A DNA stretch of 64,000 bases, taken from Strigamia acuminata (lineage: Eukaryota > Arthropoda > Chilopoda > Geophilomorpha > Linotaeniidae). The stretch lies in the NCBI GenBank assembly GCA_949358305.1, contig OX442323.1, forward strand, positions 7,006,001 to 7,070,000, in the 5' to 3' direction. Of this stretch, positions 32,483 to 42,570 are shown piece by piece; within the stretch, counting starts at the first letter, position 1, and every line of letters begins with the position of its first letter. A model generated the notes under the pieces. It was not told where the DNA came from and made no database searches. It saw only the letters and a list, made by a program, of their open reading frames with translations. A program made the position numbers and the translations under genes.

Positions 32483-35400
32483 ATGGCGACATCCCCGGGT
32501 GGATCAAAGACCGCCGTAATTCCTCCAGTTCCTCTCGCGCCTCTTGCCGCGCTGCCCGCCGCCACATCCATCATCGGCACGCCGTCGCCTTTTCTCGGAT
32601 CTTCGGCCGAGGAATGGGACCTCTACGAGGAGCAGTTCCAGGAGTTGGTACTACTCAATAACATTCCGGACGCGTCGAAACGTTCTTTTCTACTTTCAGT
32701 TGTGGGGCCAGCTGCGTATGCACTGGTGCACAACTTATTCTATCCCAAGAAGGTCAAGGACCAAACATATGATGGGATTTCGGCTGCTCTTCGATCCCAC
32801 TACGCCCCAGCGCCGTCACCAATCGTTCAGCGGTACAAACTCGGGTCACGCCTTCGGAAAGAAGGTGAAACGATCTCCGATTACATAGCCACGCTGCGAG
32901 GTATGGCGGAACAGTGTGGAGCAAACACAACCGAGGATGTGGAGCGGTTAGTTTTGGATCAACTTGTCCGTGGTGTGGAGATTGCTCCCTTGCGACAAAA
33001 ACTCCTTGGAGAAGACAAGTTGACGCTTGATCGAGCTACGACCATTGCGATCGGGTTTCAGGCCGGTTCCGCCGGAAATGCGGTCTTCAAGGCAGGTGCA
33101 GCGTCATCCAGCGGCTCTGCAGCAATGACCACGGCGGAAACGGCAGTTTTTCAAGTGCAAATGGGCAGACAAAATGCCCAAAACTTCACGGGACCTAAAA
33201 AAAGTGACAAAAATGGTATTAGGACTCAAAACCAAGATGGCCGAATTTCAAATGGAGCGTTGTCGCCATTTTGGAAACAGAACAACAGGCAAAAAGAACA
33301 AGGTAGGCCTGATTTTAATTACATTTGTAATGGTTGTGGCCAGCAGCATGCCAGGGCCATCTGCCCTCATCGAGACACCATTTGTCGGTTTTGTGGCAAA
33401 GTTGGCCATTTGGCTAGAGTGTGTAAAATGGCCACACAAACCCAGACTGGGCCTAATCGAATGGCAACCAGTTTTATACCAAGGAATCCAGTCTCCTCTT
33501 CGGGGCAAGCAGGACAGGCTGCCATTGCTGCTCAGTCTCGTTTCCGGCAGAGAGTTGCGCCAATGAACTTCATAGATGCGCAGGCGAATAGGTTGCCATG
33601 GAGTCCAGCTGCCCTGTCAAATACAAGTGATTATACTGATGTGAATAATGTTAACATTCAAGCATTACCCAGTGTCAGTGCGGCTCCAAATAATGTTTTT
33701 TCTGTGCCCTTGGAAGAACAGTACATTAATTCTGGTTTTAATCATAAGCTAGAAAATAAGAGAAATACAAATGTAAATTATGATAATTCTTTGTTTTTTC
33801 TAGAGTCAAATGATTGTAAATTCCCTCCCATGACTGTGCAGGCCCAGGTCAATCAAATTCCCATGACATTTCAAGTGGATACTGGGTCTGAGTACAATGT
33901 CATGGGAGAGGATAAGTTTCATGTGTTAAATAATAAGTGCTCATCTTCCATCAAAATGCATTTACCCAATATTCAATTATTTGCATATCCCCATAGATTA
34001 GTTCCCTTGTTAGGTGTCATACTGGTCATGATGACCATCAACATGGTTTCTTTACAAACCCCAATTTTAGTTACAACTCAGGATGGCCCATTGATATTGG
34101 GCAGGGAAGGGATAGCGCGCTTTGCTATCCTGCCCGGCTTTGACCATACTGCAGATGGTCAAGGCTGTGGCTATTCTCTCATACACCCACGACACCAGTC
34201 ACAAACCTTTACAGGTAGTACAATGCCTGATTCAATAACCATTTCCATGTTGGAAACTCTGGATCCCTCTTTGAATGGACCTTTGACTCCGGACAAAGTC
34301 CGTGATTTTATATTGACCACATATCGGTCAGTGTTTGAAATGGGTCAAGGGACCTATACAGGTCCTCCGGTTGATTTACACATTAAACCGGACGCAGTGC
34401 CTGTGTTTTATCGACCAAGACCGGTCCCATACGCCCGAAGAGAGGCGGTTGACCTCGCCATCGATCACCTGGTTGACCAGGGCATATTCAAGCCAATCAA
34501 GCATTCCCTGTGGGCCACGCCCTTGGTGGTTGTGGTCAAGGCGAATGGGTCACTCAGGTTGTGCGGCGATTATCGTTCCACCATTAATCGGGTCATATTA
34601 CCAGACCCTTACCCGCTGCCCTTAATAGCAGACCTGTTGGCTGGATTGGCAGGCGCAAAGTATTTTACTTTGCTTGATTTATGCCAAGCCTACCAACAAA
34701 TTCCACTGACCGAGCGATCGTCTTATCTGGTCGCGGTCAACACCACTCGAGGGCTAATGGCAGTCACACGGCTGCCATTTGGTACAGCGCCCTCTTCCGG
34801 AATCTTCCAAAGAGTGGTTGATGGACTTTTTAGCAGTATCAAGGGAGTGCTGGTCTACCAGGACGACATTTTGGTAGCCACTGCTACCATGGACCAACAC
34901 TTCATTACATTACAGGTGGTTTTTGACAAATTACTTCTGTCTGGCCTTAAGTTGGCCAAAGACAAGTGTCATTTCGTGGTACCCCAAGTACAATACTTGG
35001 GCCACATCCTCAGCCACAATGGCATTGCCCCATCACCAACAAAGATGGAGGCCATTAGGCTTTTACCTGCACCTAGTGATGTCCATACCCTTAAATCATT
35101 TTTAGGTATGGTGACGTACTATGTCTCGTTTGTACCCCACATGGCACACATTGCTGCTCCCTTGTACATCCTTTTACAGAAGGACGAGCCGTGGAGGTGG
35201 ACTTTGGTACAACAGGTGGCTTTTGATAAAATTAAAGCCATATTGGTTTCCGCAAATGTGCTAACATTTTATGATGTTCACAAGCCACTGAGTCTTACTT
35301 GCGATGCCTCATCTTATGGGCTGGGAGCAGTCCTTGTTCATCGCATGAATGATGGTTTTGAGCGTCCAATTGCATTTGCTTCCAGGACCTTGTCTTCTGC

Positions 35401-37330
35401 GGAAAGGAACTACTCCCAACTAGACAAGGAAGCAGCAGCCATTATTTTTGGTATAAAACGTTTTCATAGTTACTTGTCGGGTCGCAAATTCATCATTAAC
35501 ACCGATCACAAACCCCTGTTAGGCATATTTGCCTTGAACAAGCCAATCCCAAATATTATAAGCCCACGTTTGTTGAGGTGGGCCTTGTTGTTGTCCACCT
35601 ATGATTACACATTGATGTATCGACCAGGTGACAAGTTAAGAGAGGCAGATGCCCTCAGCCGGTCACCCTTGCCGACCAAAGAGCTTGACGTTGAAAATGA
35701 TGATGCAGCATACCCAGTTGACCTTCACTTTTTGAGTGCAGTGGATCCGGACCCCCTAACCAGAGTGGATTTGGTTGAGGGGACTTTAGCGGACCCGCTC
35801 CTTCAGCGTTTGCGCCATCTCATTGTTACAACGTGGCCGTCCGCCCGGACTGTGGACATCCCAGCGCCATATTGGCAGGTGCGTAGAGACATGTCAACTT
35901 TACACCAATTAGTGTATTTGAGGGATAGGATAGTCATTCCAATCAATCTCGTCCCTTTAGTGCTGCATCTTTTACATGAACACCATATTGGTGTGGTAGC
36001 AATGAAGCGTCGCGCTCGCGCAACTGTGTGGTGGCCTGGTTTAACTGCATCAATTGAGATGCATGTGGCCAATTGCATGGCATGCCAGCAAACACGACCT
36101 CTGGCCCCTCATGCAACTCCAGTTCCTTGGCCCATACCAATAGCACCATGGGCTAGAGTTCACGCAGACTTTGCAGGCCCCATCTCAGGCACGATGTTTT
36201 TAGTTCTAGTTGACGCTTACTCAGCCTGGGTGGAGGTCATTGCAATGAGAGTGGCCACATCAGCGACAGTAATAAAAGCTTTGCGCGTTATTTTTGCCAC
36301 ACACGGTTTGCCGCACACCTTTGTCACAGATAATGGTCCGCAGTTTGCTTCAGCGGAAATGAAGGTATTTATGCTCAAGAATTTCATTAATCACCTTTTC
36401 TCACCCCCATACAGCCCATGGTCCAACGGAGCTGCGGAGCGTGCTGTCCGGTCAATTAAGGAACAGTTGACCAGGTCGGGATCCACAAATTGGGACCTTG
36501 TGTTGCCTAGGATCTTGCTTACGCAACACGCAACTCCGTCACGGGCTGATGGCTTGTCTCCTTCTGAAAGACTTTTTAAGCGACAGATTGAGGATGTCTG
36601 GCACAGAGCGGTACATCAATGGGCAGAACCACAATCAGCACCTAATAATCAGGTTGCATTATCGGCCCCTGTGTTGCCAGCTTTTAAGTGTCAGGATCAG
36701 GTGTGGTATCGCACCTTCTCGAGTGCTGGGCCCAAGTGGGCTCTAGCTGCAGTGTCAGACCGTAGGGGTCAAGTAGTGTACCAGCTGTCTCTTCCTTCAG
36801 GTGCATGTGTGATTAGGCACGTGAATCATCTACGTAGATACGGGGGGGAGCGCCACCACTCACCAACTGTAATTGGTCATGTGGATCTATCGGATGGGAG
36901 TACAGGTCATACAACTGATGCAAAGCAGACCCCTGAGCGGCAGAATCAATGTACTTTTGCCCCTTTGGTTCGACTAGCTCACCATGACACTTCATGTTTC
37001 CCTCCGGTGCATTCCGGTGCATTACGTGGTCCTCCAATTCCATTCACGCTTCCCTCATCATCGTCATCTTCTCCACCTTCACCCTCACCACCATCGTCAC
37101 CTGCTGTATCAGGGACAACTGGATCACCTCCTCGGTCGCCTCCCGTAACCGGTTCAATGGATGTTGGAACAGTTGGTTTGCGTCCCGGTTCAGTCGATCC
37201 TGCCGACCTGACCAGGCGAGTACAGCAGCTCTTTAGAACCACTCCAGCTGCTACCAGGCCAACAGTTGCGATTCCCACAAGAATTCAGCCGCACAGAGAC
37301 AGGAGGCCGCCTGACAGACTTAACTTATAA
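32483..37330 (+). CDS. Gag-Pol polyprotein of the Ty3/gypsy element, 1615 aa
   Basis: One uninterrupted frame encodes gag and pol without a frameshift. Gag (about 1-320) ends with two zinc knuckles. The first is atypical, C-x2-C-x3-H-x4-C from C282; the second is canonical CX2CX4HX4C from C301. The aspartic protease motif is DTGS at 466-469. Reverse transcriptase (about 650-830) has YQDD at 792-795. RNase H follows (TCDASS, about residue 940). Integrase has an HHCC zinc region (about 1165-1205) and the catalytic triad D1229, D1283, E1319, with the standard D-35-E spacing, so all catalytic residues are present. A C-terminal region rich in Ser and Pro completes the protein. The stop codon abuts the polypurine tract. 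The element is likely still capable of its own transposition or was until very recently. Confidence 0.95.
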   Translation: MATSPGGSKTAVIPPVPLAPLAALPAATSIIGTPSPFLGSSAEEWDLYEEQFQELVLLNNIPDASKRSFLLSVVGPAAYALVHNLFYPKKVKDQTYDGISAALRSHYAPAPSPIVQRYKLGSRLRKEGETISDYIATLRGMAEQCGANTTEDVERLVLDQLVRGVEIAPLRQKLLGEDKLTLDRATTIAIGFQAGSAGNAVFKAGAASSSGSAAMTTAETAVFQVQMGRQNAQNFTGPKKSDKNGIRTQNQDGRISNGALSPFWKQNNRQKEQGRPDFNYICNGCGQQHARAICPHRDTICRFCGKVGHLARVCKMATQTQTGPNRMATSFIPRNPVSSSGQAGQAAIAAQSRFRQRVAPMNFIDAQANRLPWSPAALSNTSDYTDVNNVNIQALPSVSAAPNNVFSVPLEEQYINSGFNHKLENKRNTNVNYDNSLFFLESNDCKFPPMTVQAQVNQIPMTFQVDTGSEYNVMGEDKFHVLNNKCSSSIKMHLPNIQLFAYPHRLVPLLGVILVMMTINMVSLQTPILVTTQDGPLILGREGIARFAILPGFDHTADGQGCGYSLIHPRHQSQTFTGSTMPDSITISMLETLDPSLNGPLTPDKVRDFILTTYRSVFEMGQGTYTGPPVDLHIKPDAVPVFYRPRPVPYARREAVDLAIDHLVDQGIFKPIKHSLWATPLVVVVKANGSLRLCGDYRSTINRVILPDPYPLPLIADLLAGLAGAKYFTLLDLCQAYQQIPLTERSSYLVAVNTTRGLMAVTRLPFGTAPSSGIFQRVVDGLFSSIKGVLVYQDDILVATATMDQHFITLQVVFDKLLLSGLKLAKDKCHFVVPQVQYLGHILSHNGIAPSPTKMEAIRLLPAPSDVHTLKSFLGMVTYYVSFVPHMAHIAAPLYILLQKDEPWRWTLVQQVAFDKIKAILVSANVLTFYDVHKPLSLTCDASSYGLGAVLVHRMNDGFERPIAFASRTLSSAERNYSQLDKEAAAIIFGIKRFHSYLSGRKFIINTDHKPLLGIFALNKPIPNIISPRLLRWALLLSTYDYTLMYRPGDKLREADALSRSPLPTKELDVENDDAAYPVDLHFLSAVDPDPLTRVDLVEGTLADPLLQRLRHLIVTTWPSARTVDIPAPYWQVRRDMSTLHQLVYLRDRIVIPINLVPLVLHLLHEHHIGVVAMKRRARATVWWPGLTASIEMHVANCMACQQTRPLAPHATPVPWPIPIAPWARVHADFAGPISGTMFLVLVDAYSAWVEVIAMRVATSATVIKALRVIFATHGLPHTFVTDNGPQFASAEMKVFMLKNFINHLFSPPYSPWSNGAAERAVRSIKEQLTRSGSTNWDLVLPRILLTQHATPSRADGLSPSERLFKRQIEDVWHRAVHQWAEPQSAPNNQVALSAPVLPAFKCQDQVWYRTFSSAGPKWALAAVSDRRGQVVYQLSLPSGACVIRHVNHLRRYGGERHHSPTVIGHVDLSDGSTGHTTDAKQTPERQNQCTFAPLVRLAHHDTSCFPPVHSGALRGPPIPFTLPSSSSSSPPSPSPPSSPAVSGTTGSPPRSPPVTGSMDVGTVGLRPGSVDPADLTRRVQQLFRTTPAATRPTVAIPTRIQPHRDRRPPDRLNL

Positions 37331-37343
37331 GGGGGGGGAGAAA
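37331..37343 (+). promoter_or_regulatory. Polypurine tract
   Basis: ggggggggagaaa lies between the gag-pol stop codon and the 3' LTR, the expected plus-strand priming site of an LTR element. Confidence 0.85.
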
Positions 37344-37618
37344 TGCTACGTCCGCCATATTAAAGGCAGTATCATTGTTTTGCATGCTTGAATTGTTGTA
37401 ATAATTATACACTTCTTATCATTGTAAGTTGCCAGGGGAAACCCTGGCAACCTCTTTCTATTGTCAAGGAATTAAAGACCAGTCGACTCATTGAAATCAA
37501 CCAAGAAAGTTGTCTTTATTTATAGGCTAAGGCCAATTACACAGCCCTAAATAGGGCCCAGTTTAGAATGCCAAATGAGATGAAGTCAGCCAAGTTGGAT
37601 CTGATGACAGACTTCACA
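37344..37618 (+). repeat. 3' LTR
   Basis: 275 bp, offset exactly 5306 bp from the 5' LTR and matching it at every position I compared. It is followed by AAAAA, the candidate target duplication. Confidence 0.93.
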
Positions 37619-37623
37619 AAAAA

Positions 37624-38815
37624 GAATCATTTTTTGGACGAATCCAAGGAGAAATGTTTTATCCTTGTGGAAATTTATGTTAGAATAGTCTTAGAAAATT
37701 AATTTAACCCTCAGATGGACAATTTCCAAAGACGACACTTTGGTGCCCATAATGTACCAAATTTGGGACAAAATAATTAAATCCGGAAGGCCGTTAGCTT
37801 AAGCGCTGTTAGGGTAGTGCGAAAAATTGTCGCACTTGGCGCTACAAGTCAGAAATTTTCAGAAAATTATATTAAACCAAAAAAAAGTTTTCCGATTCAA
37901 GAAGAGTGATGTCCCAAAATTGGTATAGGGTTGCCCATCTGAGGGTTAATGGTGGAAATTTTTTAGGAATTGTGATCAACACAATATATTAGAGCACATC
38001 CAAACTCCAACCACTCAATTTGCTGGAGAAGGCTAATTCATTGTCTTTGATATTTCATTATTTATTTATTTATTGTGAATGGTTGTTAATTTTTTGAAGG
38101 GTATTGAATGTCGCATGACACGCATGGTCGGTATTTCTGTTACGGTCACAGAGAACATACGACAGAAGCGACTAACACGGACGCTCAGGTCCCGCCACGC
38201 CGATCAGTCGGGTCGTCATTTCAATCAGTTTGGAAAGACGGTTGGAATGCAACCATTCGCCTTGCTGGCTGTTGAACAACTCTGGGCACCTACGGAAGGG
38301 TCACTTTCGGGGTCTGATTGGTTAATCAAGGGGCTCGCAGCTCCACCTGGTTGCGGAGGACCGCACCAGGCGTGAGAGTTGCGCCAAGTGCTGCAGGCAA
38401 GTGATCAGCGCGCAGGGACAGCTGGTCACAAAAATAGTACCGTACAAGAAGAAATACGTATAAAAGGATGAGGGCTTAACGCACATACCAAATCGTGCGT
38501 AGAATATAGCGAAAACGACGTGGTTGTTTATGGTTGTTAAAAGAATCAAAGAAAATTAATTTTGGTTTTCTATTTTATTTTTTTATTTAAAAAAAATAAT
38601 AAAAATAAATGGTGGAAAATATTTACAAATTGTGATCAACACAAAAGTTATACATCAAGAAATCACACACCTAAGAATGACGCAAATAAAACTAAAAAGT
38701 GTTAATTTAGATTTTAAAAAAATCTTACTAAAGTAAAAATAAACAAAAAAATTGCACCTGCAAATGTAATTTTAAAATTTAAAATAATTTTTTTTTTTCG
38801 CTACTAAATTTGAAT
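37624..38815. other. Gene-free spacer with a GC-richer island
   Basis: Around 38130-38480 the sequence is markedly richer in G and C than its surroundings and contains a plus-strand TATAAAA (38459). It holds a 98-codon plus-strand frame (38079-38375) with no family resemblance. The island is flanked by similar short sequences (gtgatcaacacaa near 37972 and 38631). It may be a mobile-element remnant; I do not assign it. Confidence 0.4.
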
Positions 38816-39527
38816 CTACAATCCAGTGGTTATGATTTTGAGTATTTTGCGCATGATTTCGCGGAATCGACTTCCGCCACTCTCTTCGTCGTCGACATCC
38901 TCTTGCGCCCTCCGCCTGGACCCTTTGATCAAGTCGGAAATGGTGTCCACTAAATCCAGAGTCCTGTCCTGCGCCACCACTTGCCCTCCCCTGGGCAAAC
39001 TCTTTCCCTTCGCGCCGGATTTGATCGGGAAAAGGAGATTGACCAAACTCTGCGCAGATTTGCACGGCACTCGGCTCCACACGTCGCATTTCAGGCGCTT
39101 CTCGTTGAACACGGACCCGTTCGGACACAGGAATGTGAATTTAACATTCTGTTCGTCGCACATGTGGAAAACCTAAACGAAACGGGCGAAAAAAAATTAA
39201 AACGAAAGTGAAATCTTACTTTTTAAACTCTTACCTGACACCTGGTGTCGTAATCGGCGTATATTCCAGGCGGCAAGCCGTCGCAAACGAAATTCGTCTC
39301 GGGGATATCGCGAAACGTCGGATAATCTTTACCCGCAGCGCCGGAAATGTCCGAGGAATTGAAATCGCTGACGAGAAACGAAAATTTCGTCCTTTTGCCG
39401 GCACTCGCCGCATCACCAACCGCACAACTCATCACCAAAATCGCTAGAAAACGAGACAAAACGGCTTAAAACGCACTTAAAACGTGAAGATAAAGTGGTA
39501 ATACGTACCAATAGTGTAGATGAACAT
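38816..39527 (-). CDS. Gene G: secreted protein with a divergent CBM14 domain, 194 aa
   Basis: A three-exon model (39509-39527, 39235-39443, 38816-39172) gives 194 aa. The first coding exon is only 19 bp and joins in phase 1 to complete the signal peptide (MFIYTI | AILVMSCAVGDAASA). After GKRTK and GAAGKDYP comes the domain (cysteines 60-113), split after RCQ in phase 0. The usual aromatic D-W-W-Y-N-V-D-C motif is replaced by D-V-W-S-R-V-P-C, so chitin affinity may differ. The C-terminal 80 residues are not low complexity: basic and acidic blocks (KGSRRRAQEDVDDEE) then FREIMRKILKIITTGL, a possible amphipathic helix. Gene H is transcribed divergently 1 kb away. Confidence 0.82.
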
Positions 39528-39667
39528 GATTTTCTCGTGTTTTTGTGTTCGTAAAGCTGAGGAAACGGTTATTGTTTAAGTTTAGCGTAAATTCCCTTGA
39601 CCATGAAACGTTGTGCGTATCACTGGATCATAGTTTGGTTTGTAAGAAACCTGCGTGACCTTGATCT

Positions 39668-39675
39668 CTTAAATA
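39668..39675 (-). promoter_or_regulatory. Weak TATA-like box of gene G
   Basis: TATTTAAG on the minus strand, about 140 bp upstream of the start codon at 39527. Confidence 0.4.
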
Positions 39676-39679
39676 CCGC

Positions 39680-40578
39680 CTCGCAAGGTCGGGGAATTCT
39701 TCTCGAAAATGAGTTCAGGCCCTGATTAGAAAAAAGAGGCCGGCCAATAGAAATGATTTCTTCCCAAACCCGTGGAGAGTATTCAAAATGTTTGACCCAT
39801 TTGTGCGAGCGCCGCGGTAAATCCTTTTAATCCCAATCGCTTGGCGAGCGGAGCATGAGCAACGAAAACGTTTTCTTCGTCCTAAAACTCGTTTTAATAA
39901 AAGTTGAGAACTTTTTCCAATTTTTTTTTATTTTTGTTTCGATTTGTTTCGGTGGAAATGATTTTTTTTGGGGTTTTTGGGTTTTTTTTTGGGTTTTTTT
40001 TGGGTTTCAAGTTCAAGATTTGGCAAGGTTGGTCAACCTGGTGCCGAAGTGGGGCAATCGGTTGGATCATGTCATTCCCCTCGAACAGAAAGGACTTTCA
40101 ACTCGACATGAAACGTCCACTGACCTTTCATTACTGTTACTCACTCCTGTAACCTCATTTTGGTTTTTGTCGATTTTCTTTATTGTGTTTTTTTTTTTTT
40201 TTTTTTTTTCTTTTGCAAAATGGCGGATTTTTTTGAATTATTTTGATTTTATTTCTGGAAATTCGATTTCGATGCCATTTTTTTTAATTTTTTCTTTTTG
40301 TGCTGGAATTTCTGGTTGTTGTTGGTCTAATTTTTTTACTAGGTTTCTGACCGGACTTTTGAAAATGTGTGACGTGTAGCCTCGTTTTAAAGAATTTCGT
40401 ACAACGTCTGATGGACGCTCGCGAGTGCGGCCACACGAGGCAGCGGTAAATTTTAACTCCATAATTTTTTTTTGTACATTTTTTCCAACTTCCGGTAAGG
40501 TTTTTATTGAAATTCTTAGCATTCTGTTCCATTTTGGTAATTTTTTTTTCTTCTAGTTGATTTTCCGGAAGATATACG
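39680..40578. other. Divergent intergenic region between genes G and H
   Basis: It holds the upstream regions of both divergent genes and several T tracts. The open frame at 39855-40379 on the plus strand is T-rich low complexity and I do not call it. Confidence 0.45.
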
Positions 40579-41291
40579 ATGGACGCGTGTAAATTGTGGT
40601 TGCTAATTTTAATTCACCGTAAGTAAACGCAATTAATTTCATTTTCCGGCCATTCGGAGTTTCGGATAAGAATTCACGTTTCCACGCTTTTCCTACGCTT
40701 GTTCGTCTCTAAATGTGCGAATTTAATTCAGTTTTCAGCTTTGGTGGGTCACGTGCAATGCTTTTCCTTCCGCCCGCTCCGTTTCCACCTTCAGCTTTTG
40801 GCATGCCGCAGTTTCCTCCTCAATTTAACAATCCCGATGAATTTTGTGAGTGAAAAAAAAACGAAAAAAATAATTTATTTATTTATTTCGATTTAATTTC
40901 GTCCAGTTACAAGCTGGGGACAATTACAATCGACGTGTCAGTTCCTGAATCGTGATAACCCGGCGTATAAAGCGATTCCTTATTCGGGTTTCTTCGATCA
41001 GTTGTGCAAAGTGGCCACGGCTTTTATGCCGTCTAGAAAAGACATCGAAGGTGAGTTGTTTGTCGAAGTGTTGCGAATTGATGCGGTGAAAGGAATTTTG
41101 CTTTTTATGTGGGATTTTTTTTTATCACAGCTGTGGCCAAGCAAGCGGAACCGGCAGCGACGAGCTTGCAACTCCCGAGATTGCGCAAACTGCGTGAAAG
41201 AATGGAGCAGAGAGCACGCTCGTTGCAGGCAGAAGTCAAGCTGGCCTCAAAATCGGCTGATAAGAAGAAAATTAATCGAAGGCGGCAATAA
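40579..41291 (+). CDS. Gene H: small secreted basic protein, 152 aa, family not recognised
   Basis: A four-exon plus-strand model (40579-40618, 40732-40845, 40907-41050, 41131-41291) closes exactly to 153 codons, with phase 1 at each junction. The N-terminus MDACKLWLLILIHLFSF is hydrophobic and signal-like. It is followed by a Pro/Phe stretch (LPPAPFPPSAFGMPQFPPQF). A central part then has two cysteines (STCQFLNRDNP and FFDQLCKVATAFMPSRKD), and the C-terminal 50 residues are basic and predicted helical (LPRLRKLRERMEQRARSLQAE ... KKKINRRRQ). Exon 2 uses the first of two nearby acceptors (ttcag at 40731); the other breaks the frame. It has no CBM14 domain and lies on the opposite strand to the cluster. 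I do not recognise the family; the structure suggests a secreted or processed peptide precursor. Confidence 0.65.
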
Positions 41292-42570
41292 ACTGCAACA
41301 TTTTTAATTTTTAATTTTTAATTTTAATTTTTTACTTTAATCAACTTTATAATATTTTTGAGGCGTCAGAAGTCAGAAAAAATATATACCGGTATGTCCA
41401 AATATGGATGACGAATTCCAATGAATTACATTGATTTCCATTGATTTACACCGATTTTTATTGATTTTTACTGATTTTTCAGTGATTTTCACTGATTTTT
41501 AGTGATTTTCACTGATTTTCAGTGATTTTCACTGATTTTCAGTGATTTTCACTGATTTTCAGTGATTTTCACTGATTTTCAGTGATTTTCAGTGATTTTC
41601 ACTGATTTTCAGTGACTTACACTGGTTTTTTATTGTTTTTCAGTGATTTTCAGTGACTTACACTGGTTTTTCATTAATTTTCAGTAATTTACACTGATTT
41701 TCAGTGATTTACACTGATTTGTAGTGATTTACACTGATTTGTAGTGATTTACACTGATTTGTAGTGATTTACACTGATTTATAGTGATTTACACTGATTT
41801 TCAGTGATTTACACTGATTTACACTGATTTTCAGTAACTTCCACCGGTTTTTTATTGATTTTCAGTGACTTTCACTGGTTTTTAATTTGTATTTCACTGA
41901 TTTTCAGTGACTTTCACTGGTTTTTCATTGTTTTTTACCGATTTTCATTGATTTTTGACTGATTTACATTAATTTTGACTGATTTTTCAATGATTTAATT
42001 AAATTGAAATGGTGTATATTTTGGACCATAGATGGCAATCTAATCGGTTTTTTACTTGACCTAACCGAAGGTGTGTTTTTATTAATTTTTGGTCCAATTT
42101 TTAAAATTAAAAAAAAAAGAAATTTCTTCTGCTTTTCAACCTGTTTGAGTGGTGAGATGAAAAAAGTTTGTTCTCTTTTCCACAAAATATTTTAAGCTGA
42201 TGATTAATTTGTGTGCAGCATGTCAGATTAATGTGGGAAGTGGTTTTTCTAATGAATCACTTTTTCAACAATTTTTAAATTGAGATTTCCATGTATCCTG
42301 AGATATAATATTTATGTCACTAACAAGAAGAAAAAAATCTACACAAGAAAGGCGCCATGAAACAGGTTGTAAATGTCAAAACAATAACCTTCATCAAAGT
42401 CAATGTGGAGAAAGAAAAACAACAACTATACAACAACAAATTTCAATACAAATAAATTATTTATTCAAATCCAAATCATATAAATTACATCCCATTGTTA
42501 CATGCTATTTTAATATTTTAACTGTGTAATGACTTTTCACAAATGAAATAAAACTGAATATAATAATGAA
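41292..42570. other. Gene-free stretch downstream of gene H
   Basis: It contains the satellite at 41440-41990 and AT-rich sequence with short A-rich and T-rich frames only. Confidence 0.5.
41440..41990. repeat. 20-bp satellite ttttcagtgattttcactga
   Basis: Roughly 27 copies of a 20-bp unit, ttttcagtgattttcactga, in places shortened or with acactgattt / gtagtgattt variants. The cagtga and tcactg halves are complementary, so each unit is a weak palindrome. Confidence 0.92.

Larger units (their letters stand above)
32038..37618 (+). mobile_element. Complete Ty3/gypsy LTR retrotransposon
   Basis: The element is 5581 bp long with identical 275-bp LTRs that begin TG and end CA. It is flanked by a 5-bp AAAAA direct repeat (32033-32037 and 37619-37623). 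The domain order gag, protease, reverse transcriptase, RNase H, integrase in a single frame defines the Ty3/gypsy superfamily. There is no envelope frame. Identical LTRs and an unbroken frame indicate a very recent insertion. It sits between genes E and G. Confidence 0.95.

Noticed and set aside
41440-41990. CRISPR-like regular repeats
   Set aside because: The repeats are contiguous 20-bp satellite units without unique spacers, in a eukaryotic genome.
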